64,000 nucleotides of DNA from Albugo candida (lineage: Eukaryota > Oomycota > Peronosporomycetes > Albuginales > Albuginaceae): the NCBI GenBank assembly GCA_905220665.1, contig CAJNAR010000013.1:310001-374000 (forward strand), read 5' to 3'. How positions within the stretch are numbered: the first letter of the stretch is position 1; the number at the start of each line of letters is the position of its first letter. This document shows positions 10,424-19,400 of the stretch, piece after piece. A model generated the notes under the pieces. That model worked only from the letters and a program-made list of their open reading frames with translations, had not been told where the DNA came from and made no database searches. The translations under genes and the position numbers were made by a program.

Positions 10424-10900
10424 TATGTCTCTTGCAGGAATTCTTCGAGCTCCAAGATATCAGCCTCCTCATCCTCATACTCCACCAACGAACGGTTTCA
10501 GCGTCTTCCGCGTCCATCGCAAGGCCTTCTTCAATTTCTCGAAACGCTTCGACCTGCTTCATATGTTCGTCAATCGCCACATCCAGTTGTGCGATAAGAT
10601 TCGCACTCCATAGCTCGAAACCTAATTCGGGCAGGATCGTGATCTTCGTCGTGTCAACAGGTTCCTTGGGTGACACCGGTCCGACGCAAACTATCGCTTT
10701 AGCGGACCCGTTCATGTGTGTTGATCCGGACCATAATTTGATGGTCTTCGTCACCGAGTGGAGTAGACGCGCGACCATAGAAATGGTTTCTTGCGCTAGT
10801 TTTGTCAACTATCCAATATGTTGCTTGGTTAAAAATGAGCCTGATTCTGTCGGAAGGACGAGGACACACCAGGTCATTTTCCTTCATCTCCATGCTTAGA
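10424..10900 (-). pseudogene. Acidic-ORF family, second copy (right of the copia insertion)
   Basis: Minus-strand sequence matches the 154-aa family from its N-terminal region (KLAQETISMVARLL) down to EEGLAMDAEDAE. It then loses the frame relative to copy 1 and meets the LTR at 10423. The upstream MEMKENDLVC block is present at about 10840-10890. Confidence 0.55.
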
Positions 10901-10982
10901 GACCAGGATTCCATACCAACTTCTGATGGCTTCCTGAAATGTACGTCCCTTTCTCATCACCATATATGGTAAACTTTGATGG

Positions 10983-11150
10983 GCTTGCAAATCATATTAT
11001 GGAATGTACTCCGCCTTTATCTTTCCAGCAAGAGATAGTGTGTTCCATGATATGATACAGAAGATCCTCACGTTATATGCCATATCATCGGACACACTAT
11101 GTCTAGTTGTTAAAATATAGGCAGAGTACGTATTATATTATGGTATAAGC
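10983..11150. repeat. Long imperfect inverted repeat (hairpin)
   Basis: The inner arms are 24 bases each: 11031-11054 and 11081-11104 pair at about 20 of 24 positions around a 26-base loop. Outside them, the rest of 10983-11030 pairs more loosely with the rest of 11105-11150 (for example tgtactccgcct with aggcagagtacg). The result is a foldback of about 170 bases between the duplication and AAR2. It could be a MITE-like element or a small-RNA precursor. No coding potential. Confidence 0.55.
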
Positions 11151-11447
11151 AAATAGAGCGAATGCAGTATGCGCTAGTGTAGAACATTACAGAATTGGAA
11201 AGTTAGCGTTACGAACGCAATTAATAAAGCACCCGACATTCTTTATTTTTCATACCGAAAGCTTCGTTTCATGTTATGTAACAGCTAAATAGAAATGAAA
11301 ATCTTAGGATTTTTGTGACGTAAAAAAGCAAGTGCAACATCTTCGTTCAGTTTTTCCTCCGCTGCTTCATTGCCTTCCTAAAATACGTGGTCATACAAAG
11401 TTTTCACGATCGACACATACTGTACATAGGTGGTACCTCTTCCAATA

Positions 11448-12906
11448 TTACAAGTGTTGGATCGAATTCAGTTTTGACGCTCTGATTAGAGCCAAAAGAT
11501 GAGAAGAATTGGCAGCGCTCTTCCATAAATACGCGCATTTTGATTCCATAATCTCGCAACTACAGAGATCTCCTGAGAAGAGTACGCTTTCCGGAGGAAA
11601 TACAAGTTGTACCTTGAAGTCAAGGCTTTTGTTTTCCAGCAATTCAAAGAACGATGCCAAAATAATTCGAAGAAAATTCCCGTCTGTCAATTCGCTGGTA
11701 AAAAAATCTTCTGGAACCTATTCTTACCCATTAGGTGACGAAATATGCTGGTCTATATGATAGAGCTTCTAAACCTTTTGAAGTTGCGCGAAGAGAACCC
11801 TGCAAAATGCCTTAAATAGCGAGACATGCGTCTCGAGTGCGCTTTCACATGAGCACATTAGCGTCAAGATCTGAATCATATAGAATTAACGGTTTGATGT
11901 GAAGAGCATCAGCACACCTCTCGCCATTGATTGAATGCCGCAAAAGATGATAGCTGTAAGAAAATCAGAAACGATAGCTGTAATTCGCCAAGCAACTCGA
12001 ATCCGTTCCCCCCAAATTTTTGCTCAATCACCTCTAACAACATGGTACTGAAATACACCACGTAACAAATCAGGATCTTGAGACTACATGACTCAATCAA
12101 GTAACACTACCTTCGATCCATGTAGTACGAGGTACATTCCTTTCCTGCCAGACCCGCTTTTCGGATCGATATGCGCGTAAATGATGGTGTATTTGGAGAT
12201 GATTGAGATGCACCATCAGTGTCGACCTCAGTTGATGGTGGGCTGAGAGACTGCGAACGATTTGGCGTAGAGTCTCCAGGTAAAATTATCATGTCAGGCA
12301 CAATTTCGCATCGCTGGAGATTCAAAACAACATCAGGCACCATCCTGAAAGTGAAATCATAAGATGGTTTTACTTTCAGAACAGACAATGTGATATATTT
12401 GGACAGCTGTTGCCATGTTCTGTAGTGATTGTGTGGATACGGTCCGAGCTTACCATCCAGTTGGAATGTTCTAGCAGCCTCTACGCACATTATAGTATCT
12501 ATGCAACTGAGATATAGTTCGGAAATGAGTGCACACCTTCTAAATACTGCTTGTTCACCATGTCGGATGGAGTAGAAAGTTCTTCGTTCTCTGGTATCCA
12601 TGCTTTGACAACGACTTGCCTCGGGGAAGTAATGTTCATAAAAAATGCTTTTCGAAAACCATATTCATCTTCTTTCGGTCGAAAGATGACTAAATGAAGA
12701 CCTACTGGAATGAATTTCATACCCTGGAACTGTGGACCAGTCCGAAAAATCTCATAATCGACACCAAATTCGGTGCAAAGAGGGACATCCAGGCAGATTA
12801 GGAAGCCACTAGCGGAATCAGAGCTTGCATTTCTGTTCGTCTGTTTGGTATCGCTAAGTGTGGATGTGTACTGACACTTGAAACAATCAGCAAGTGCGCT
12901 ACTCAT
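11448..12906 (-). CDS. AAR2: AAR2 splicing factor homolog
   Basis: AAR2 binds Prp8 in the cytoplasm during U5 snRNP maturation. The gene is reconstructed as complement of 11448-11717, 11775-11870, 11918-12047, 12111-12498 and 12537-12906. Introns are 57, 47, 63 and 38 nt, all GT-AG and phase-consistent, giving 417 residues (human AAR2 has 384). The N-terminal domain shows LDVPLCTEFGVDY (residues 39-51) followed by GPQFQGMKFIPVGLHLV, and LGPYP is at 141-145 just after the first splice. The C-terminal helical domain has ELLGELQLSFLIFLQ, the Cys-containing ILTLMCSCESAL and EDFFTSELTDGNFLRIIL. A Ser/Pro-rich linker lies between the two domains. The temptin gene ends 70 bases upstream on the same strand. 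The protein call is strong; exact splice sites are inferred. Confidence 0.88.
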
Positions 12907-12976
12907 CGGCGCTCTTTTTTATATTATACTTATGTTGACACATTGTCAAAAGTACAAACATCCAATCACATTACAA

Positions 12977-13630
12977 TTATAATGACACTATCATCCAGTA
13001 GAAAAACGTCAGGAATGTTAAAATTGCGTTCATATGAAAACTGACAATGCGTCCAGACGATGACGCTTGCACAGACTTTTCTTGAATGAAAGCCTCATTT
13101 TTTTGTGATTCCGGTGCAGCGATAGATTCTGAGTCATTGTTGTCAATAGTGGATCCTGCGGAATGATGCGATGATGAGGAATCTTCTCTCTGTACAGGTA
13201 CCTCCAAAGTAAAATTCTGCACACTCATATTTGAGCAACGCAAGCCGGAAAGTGTGATTAAGCTCCAATTATTTCGTCTTCCTGGATGAGTTGGTTGAAA
13301 GTCTCGGTCTCGCGTAGATAGGATAGATACCCCAGAGCAGCACGGATCGCCCAATTCTTCTCCATTCGTGGCTCCATCATGATCCGAATCCAGCTCACAC
13401 AATCTTTTAGTCCACGCAAGTCCTCCATCACGGAAATCTTTTCCAAAAGAATTCAACGGTCCTCCACCCTCTTCATTCTCATGACCAGCAGCTTGTGTGC
13501 CCTCAATTTGATCTCCATTCGGAATGCGATTGACAAATTTCGGCAACGCCTCCGTCTTGTTATAGCGTACAATTGTTAACAATACCACAGAGAGGATCTG
13601 CCACCATGTATAATAAGAAAGAGTCTTCAT
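12977..13630 (-). CDS. Secreted temptin-domain protein, probable GPI anchor
   Basis: A 217-residue single-exon ORF. It opens with a hydrophobic signal peptide (about residues 8-24) and contains the temptin-type Cys region: FGKDFRDGGLAWTKRLCELD followed by SDHDGATNGEELGDPCC, an acidic Ca-site-like loop with paired cysteines. The family is named after the mollusc pheromone temptin and is common in oomycetes. After a Ser/Asn-rich stretch with several Asn-glycosylation motifs, the protein ends in a hydrophobic segment (ILTFLTFFYWMIVSL) with small residues before it, as in a GPI signal. It is expected at the cell surface or wall. Its start is 157 bases from the divergent YbaK-domain gene, so the two may share a promoter. 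Confidence 0.75.
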   Translation of the reverse strand: MKTLSYYTWWQILSVVLLTIVRYNKTEALPKFVNRIPNGDQIEGTQAAGHENEEGGGPLNSFGKDFRDGGLAWTKRLCELDSDHDGATNGEELGDPCCSGVSILSTRDRDFQPTHPGRRNNWSLITLSGLRCSNMSVQNFTLEVPVQREDSSSSHHSAGSTIDNNDSESIAAPESQKNEAFIQEKSVQASSSGRIVSFHMNAILTFLTFFYWMIVSL

Positions 13631-13787
13631 TAATGAATAAAACGAACTTTTACACCTGCTGACTTGCTGAGAAGTGCCGATTTCTGAGGAAGAATCATAA
13701 CCATGATAGAAACAGACCTCGCATTGTCACGATCTTTCTCCTGTCTGGGTCCTAATCTAGGATTAAATACAAGGACCGTCGTTCAGA

Positions 13788-14538
13788 ATGGCACTGGCCG
13801 ATGTGGATCAGTCCAAATGCATTGAGGTACGCCTAACGCGAATCGAAAATGTATTGTCGGAATTGGAAGCAGTATGGCGTGTAAAACAACACCTCTTAAA
13901 GTGCAGGGTGTCAAGCGCTGTCCTAAAAGTAGCGCCGAGAGATTGCTATTACCACTGGACCCTTCAGGAAAGAGCGTACGTATCAACCTGTATACGTTAT
14001 CAGTAAATTCTAATAAAAGCAGTGCGTTTCTTGATTGCAATATTGAGCATCTATGCAAAAGTATCATTGTTGAAAACACGGCATATGCAAAGAAAAGCAT
14101 AAATCATGCGTACGGTGGCCGATATTTGTGCATCATGGTGCAGTATCAAGAAAGATTAGATGCAGAGCAATTGTCACGCTTTGTATGTGCTCTTGTCGCG
14201 AAGGAAACAGGAATAGCGGTGGCTCGGAAATATTTCAGCTTTCAGCATGCTCCCAAAGATGTATGCGCCGAGCGAACGGGATTTGAGCATAATGGAGTAT
14301 CTCCTTTCGGATCAAAACAATTCTTCCCGGTAAATATGTACTATTTGATTATCGGCACGTGTATACTGAAACGATGTAAAAGGTGATTGCATCGGAGGAG
14401 ATATTGAAAACAAGGTCTGGGTACGTTTGGCTCGGTGGAGGCGCTCCAAACTTCAAACTTAAAGTTGCTACTTCACAACTCGTCCGCGCGCTTGATGCTC
14501 AAGTTGCTCCAAATATTACCAGACTACGGATAAACTAG
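13788..14538 (+). CDS. YbaK / prolyl-tRNA-synthetase-associated domain protein
   Basis: Members of this family hydrolyse mis-charged tRNAs in trans (YbaK acts on Cys-tRNA-Pro), but the substrate here is unknown. Exons 13788-13871, 13907-14329 and 14383-14538 give 220 residues. The first intron would be only 35 nt (13872-13906), the second 53 nt; both are GT-AG and phase 0, and together they join frames that each carry family sequence. Visible family features are the core strand YLCIMVQYQERLDAEQLSRF, a Lys-Glu-Thr-Gly segment, GVSPFGSK (the usual G-x-S/T-P-F/G turn), and, after the last splice, SGYVWLGGGAPNFKL, typical of the C-terminal strand. The N-terminal 28 residues look like a short helix. 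It converges on PHF5A with 97 bases between stops. Confidence 0.8.
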
Positions 14539-14635
14539 ACGATTCCAAACGTTTTGAAGTATATTGAAATGCAGTGCAGTTATCTTTTTTGGAAAAAATT
14601 GGAAATTCCTTGAAGTTGACCTCTCGCGAATAATA

Positions 14636-14968
14636 CTATCGTTTTTTGAAGCCATACTTCTTCCTTTCGTAAAATAAATCAGTCTTCGAACTACCCAGAT
14701 TAACAATTTTTGGACAGCCATCTCGATCGCCTTCAGCTCGTGTGCATTCATAACAATAGTAAGCATCTGAAATCCCAGGACCTCCGCAAATGACACAGCG
14801 ACCTTGATAGGATCCATAATTACACTCGTCACAGATCCGAACAAGTGTGTACGGACGAACATAAGAGTCACAAATTACGCACTTTCCGTCATCTTTCTCA
14901 CACAGCCTACCAATTGCAACGCCTGGTTGTTTTCGGCACATAACTAAATCCGGGTGATGCTTTGCCAT
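14636..14968 (-). CDS. PHF5A: PHF5A / RDS3 (SF3b14b) splicing factor
   Basis: A 110-residue protein, the exact family length, and a core SF3b subunit that helps form the branch-point pocket of U2 snRNP. The sequence is nearly superimposable on animal PHF5A: it begins MAKHHPDL, contains [42 protein letters not shown], and ends [12 protein letters not shown]. Intronless. The zinc-binding cysteines are kept except one: the normal CEKCDGKC reads CEKDDGKC, so Cys26 is Asp (GAT), and Cys40 is Tyr. From memory Cys26 is conserved even in yeast Rds3, while position 40 is not. It is divergent to the HMG-box gene, with about 400 bases between starts. Confidence 0.95.
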   Translation of the reverse strand: MAKHHPDLVMCRKQPGVAIGRLCEKDDGKCVICDSYVRPYTLVRICDECNYGSYQGRCVICGGPGISDAYYCYECTRAEGDRDGCPKIVNLGSSKTDLFYERKKYGFKKR

Positions 14969-15360
14969 TTGGAACGGAACGACTGAAGTGTTCCCCTGTT
15001 TCTTATTACTTTTGATTGGCTGGAAATCATCGGATCAAAATACTGTTCAATCAAAAACGACTTTAAGAATTTAGTGACTTTTGTTTGGTGGAATTTTAGG
15101 CGTGGCTGCTTATTCAAATTGATGTCGTCCACCCCAGCCTTGAGAATGAGGCTTTAATTGTGTATGCAGGGGAGATATATATTATAAGGGAGTGGCATAG
15201 GCAGTTTCTGTATGGTATAGTGAATCCTCATAACCCATTTTGCTCTATAATAAAACAAAGTGAAGAGCACCTAGACCGCGTTCTGCATACAAACTTGGAA
15301 TACAAGAGAGCTAGCACACAAGGGTCTGACTTTGACTGAGTATAATATCAATTGTGTAAA

Positions 15361-15376
15361 TCTCATTTTTCGGCAC
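15361..15376 (+). promoter_or_regulatory. Oomycete-type initiator (Inr) of the HMG gene
   Basis: The sequence tctcatttttcggcac resembles the oomycete Inr consensus (gCTCATTYYnCAwTTT), though the 3' flank is imperfect. It lies 10-25 bases before the ATG at 15386. If transcription starts here, the upstream in-frame ATG at 15332 is outside the mRNA. Confidence 0.5.
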
Positions 15377-15385
15377 TGCTCAGCA

Positions 15386-16081
15386 ATGGAACCATTAGCA
15401 ACAACATCGTCTTTTGGCGAAGTAGCATGGGCTGATCCTATCGCGGAGAAGGGAAAGAAACGGAAGCGCTTACAGAAGAAAGCACCAGGTGCTCCAAAAC
15501 GTGGTAAATCACCCTATATCCTCTTCTCGATGGATAAAAGAGAAGAAATCAAGTCGCATATGCCGGATGATGCTAAAGTCACAGACGTCATGCGAGCCAT
15601 TGCGGATGCTTGGTCCAAAATGTCAGAGGATGAAAAGCAACCATGGAAATCTGCTGCTGAAGTCGATAAACAACGTTATGAAGAAGAAATGGCATCGTAT
15701 GACGGCCCTCTCCGAGTTCCTAATAAACGTGCCAAAAAAGACCCTTCTGCACCGAAACGAGCATCGTCAGCATTCTTATTTTATAGTCAAGTCATGCGGC
15801 CCCAGTTGAAGAAAGAGAACCCAGATTTGAAGAACACTGACATCTCCAAACGGTTAGGAGAGGCTTGGTCCAAAGCAACGGACGTTCAGAAAGCTCCTTA
15901 CGTAGAAAAAGAACGAGAGGATCGAAGTCGATACAAGCGTGAAATGGAAGAGTGGAATATTACGAAGGATTCCATCGAACGTGAGATTGCTGTTGCACAA
16001 CAGCAGTACAATAGTTACATGGCAATGACAGGGTTCGACCAAGTAGAACAACCAGCCACTTTTTCAACAAGGGAATTATAA
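15386..16081 (+). CDS. Two-HMG-box chromatin protein
   Basis: An HMGB-like DNA-bending protein of 231 residues, expected in the nucleus. A basic N-terminal patch (KGKKRKRLQKKAPGAPKRG) is followed by HMG box 1 at about residues 36-106 (SPYILFSMDKREEIK, DAWSKMSEDEKQPW) and box 2 at about 120-191 (DPSAPKRASSAFLFYSQ, LGEAWSKATDVQKAPY). There is no long acidic tail as in vertebrate HMGB1; the C-terminus is Gln/Tyr-rich. The start at 15386 is chosen because an initiator-like site lies just upstream. An in-frame ATG at 15332 would add 18 residues with no domain content. The gene is intronless. Confidence 0.88.
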   Translation: MEPLATTSSFGEVAWADPIAEKGKKRKRLQKKAPGAPKRGKSPYILFSMDKREEIKSHMPDDAKVTDVMRAIADAWSKMSEDEKQPWKSAAEVDKQRYEEEMASYDGPLRVPNKRAKKDPSAPKRASSAFLFYSQVMRPQLKKENPDLKNTDISKRLGEAWSKATDVQKAPYVEKEREDRSRYKREMEEWNITKDSIEREIAVAQQQYNSYMAMTGFDQVEQPATFSTREL

Positions 16082-16454
16082 ATACGGCGATTATTGAGCC
16101 AACAAATGAAGACGTCGAGATAATGTTGTGTATAGAGCCACATAAATTTACGGTTTTGCCGGTAGTGTCGTAATTTGTATGCTACTCGAATGATTATCTC
16201 GTGTGTTACATTACTTTACGTAAATATGTAGCGTGTCATCGCATCATGTAGCAACTGCGTCGCGAGTAATGCATAGCAATGTAATTCTAGTTCACGTCGA
16301 ACGTCTGCATTGCAAACATTCATTTTCCAAAAGGTCAAAGACTGCTCAACAGCATTATACTATCTCACTTTCTCACGTGATTTACCGGCTCTGCCCGAAC
16401 ACACTTTGTGTACCTTATCCAACCATTTGAAAAGAGTCTATTTCGCCGCATTGT
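16082..16454. other. Intergenic, HMG to myosin
   Basis: About 370 bases. Nothing recognisable apart from a weak initiator-like ctatttcgccgcattg ending just before the myosin ATG. Confidence 0.5.
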
Positions 16455-19400
16455 ATGGCCATGATTGAGACTCTCACATCTACATCACTTGAAATCGGCA
16501 ATGAAATTTGGATATCTGATCCAAAACAAGTTTGGCGCACTGTTAAAATAAAAAGAATTCACCAAAATGGCTTCGTTGTCGACGTCGCTGGTGCGTACAA
16601 GACCGAAACTATCGATATTCGTGAAGCTGGGGGATTGTTCAAAGTGAACCCAAATGTTGTCGACGATATGACTGGTCTTTACTACATTCACGAAGCTGGT
16701 ATACTACATAATCTGGCCATGCGATTGCGTCCTGAATGTTTGCGTCCATATACGTTGATGGCCAATGTATTGATTGCTGTGAATCCTTTGGTAAAAATTG
16801 TTGAACCCAAAGTGGAGGACTACATTAAAGCACAGTTGGGAGAATGCTCACCTCATCCTTATCTCATTGCGGAAATGGCATTCCAGCAAATGATTTTGCA
16901 GAAGGAAAATGCTCAATCCCAGTCAATCGTTATTTCAGGGGAGTCAGGCGCAGGAAAAACAGAGACCTCGAAGGTTGTGTTACGTTTTTTGACGTCTCGG
17001 GAATATGTCTTTGCTGCAAGCAGCGAGCAATTGGTCAAGCTCCCAGCAACCAAATTGGCGGAAGTTGCGATGCCTGAGAAAGCTGATTCAATACAAAGCA
17101 GCTACGGGACTGAAATTGATAAGAGGTTATGGGACACTAATCCAATACTCGAGGCTTTCGGTAACGCGAAAACATCACGTAATCACAATTCCTCTCGCTT
17201 TGGTAAGTACATGAATCTGCAATTTGATGATAAAAATTCCTTCAAGCTTTCGGCTGCGTTCATTGAGACATATCTGCTCGAGAAGTTCCGAGTAGTGGCA
17301 CAGATCCCTGGAGAACGAAATTTTCATATCTTTTACTTTTTAATATCTGGAGCAGATGAAGAACTGCGACATGATCTCCGGCTACATTCCGCAGAATCTT
17401 TCACATATTTGAATCGGAGTAATTGTATATCTGATCCGAACATTGATGACGAGATATTGTTTGATGAAGTCGTTAGCGCTATGACGACAGTAAACATCGA
17501 TTCAAGTATGCAAAAGGAAATATGGAAGATTTTGGCAGCTGTATTGCATCTCGGAAACATACAATTTCAATTAGCAGAGACTTCCGAAGGAGAGAGTGTC
17601 CAAGTTGCTGATCTGGACGCACTTGAGATTTGTGCTGAGTTACTGGGTGTGGACCCGGCCAACCTTTTTCGTGTCATCACGGAGCGAGAGATTGTCACTC
17701 GAGATGAGAAGATTTCGATAAAAAGAACTGTGAAAGAAGGTTGCCAAATTCGAGATACCATTGCCAAGTCAATTTATTCTCAGCTGTTCAAATGGATTGT
17801 ATACAGAATTAACGTCACGCTTGGACGTAAAAGTCGGCCGCTTCCTTTTATCGGGGTGCTTGATATTTTTGGTTTCGAATCTTTTGAGAGAAATGATTTT
17901 GAACAGCTTTTGATCAATTTTGCCAGCGAGGCTTTACAAGCAACGTTCAATCAGCACGTCTTTGTTGCCGAACAAGATCTATTCAGGAAGGAGGGCATTC
18001 AGATCGGAACAATCGCGTGGCAGGATAATCGGGACTGCATCAATCTGATCACTCAAAAACTCGACGGGATATTACCACTGCTGGATCAGGAGGCTAAGAA
18101 TCCCAATCCGAGTGACAAAAAGTGGAATGCTACTTTGCATAAGACACATTGTGATCATTCGCACTTTTTACCCCCACACGAAAAAGACAAACAGTTTGTG
18201 TTTATCATAAAACACTTTGCAACGCATGTCCCCTATACAATCGGTAATTTCGTGGACAAAAACACGGATCTTATTCCTCAAGACTTGGAGTTGTTGGTCA
18301 GATCGAGCTCGTCCCAATTATTGAGCACCTTGTTCGACTCAAAAATGGTAGTAGACCCGCAAACTAATTCTCAGAAAGAGCCGTTTTTTGATATGAAGAC
18401 ACTCGGAAAGAGTGTTTCTGCCAGCTTTTGCGACCAAATGCGAAATCTTGTTGATACTCTGAATTCGACGAGATGCAACTTTATCCGATGCATCAAACCG
18501 AATTCCACAATGAAACCCAACAATTTCGATCCCGCATACGTTGTCAACCAACTTCGTTGCGCGGGAATGCTGGAGACTTGCGAACTGCTCCAAGTGGGCC
18601 TTCCAACCCGAGTGACCTATGAAGAGATCTGCCGGATCTACAAACCTGCTTTACCTACAGCAGTAGCACCATTATTTGCCGCGTCCTCTGATAGAACGCT
18701 AACTGAAGCTATACTTTGGGCCTTCCGAGTGGACTCGGATGCCTATCACCTCGGAAGAACCAGAGTCTTCTTCAAGACAGGAAAAATTGCTTTGTTGGAT
18801 GCTTTACTCACTGTCGATATGGAAAAAATGGGACCTTGGATTCTTTCTCGTCTACACAAATGGTTAGCAAGACGCCGGTGGCGATACGCGACTGCAAAAG
18901 TTTATGGACTGCAAGCATTTAACTGGCTGCATGAGTACACAAGACAACGAAGACGAGCTGCTGTGAAAGTCCAAGCAATTTTGCGAATGGTTCAGTGTAG
19001 ACGAGAGTTCCTGAGGCAACGAAATTTTCATCAGTACCTCCAAATGCGCAAGGTAACAACAAGAAAACAATTCAAACGAGCGATGTATACCATTATTGCA
19101 AATAATGCTTTAGTGGAGCTCTGGTCGCGAGCAAAAACTCGCATCGAAATGGTTTGTAAAGTCTTCGCTTGTTTATTTGTCTATGATTACTCACCTCCCA
19201 ATCTCATTTGACGTAGCAACAAAAGCTGCAAACACAGTCAGCTGGTCTCATTCAAGCAGTTGCGCGTGGATATATAGTACGAAAAAGTTCAAAGAGTCAA
19301 AGCGTTCGAGTAAAGCAAGCCCGAGTAGGCTTGGCAGTTCAGGGAAAAACTACTGCCAAGGAACTAGAGAAAAAAATGACCGCTAGAAAGCGATGGCGCG

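Larger units (their letters stand above)
6083..10975. repeat. Segmental duplication, copy 2, split by a copia element
   Basis: The left arm, 6083-8034, and right arm, 10424-10975, together match 3205-5975. At the break, copy 1 reads gcgtctctatctcttgcagg (5234 on). Here the left arm stops at gcgtctctat (8034) and the right arm resumes with tatgtctcttgcagg (10424). The 2.39-kb insert is the LTR element at 8035-10423, so it arrived after, or at the time of, the duplication. Only 'tat' is clearly shared by both junctions, so the target-site duplication is blurred. Confidence 0.8.

Noticed and set aside
15332..15385. Upstream in-frame ATG for the HMG-box protein
   Set aside because: A likely transcription initiator at 15361 lies downstream of this ATG, and the extra 18 residues add no domain.
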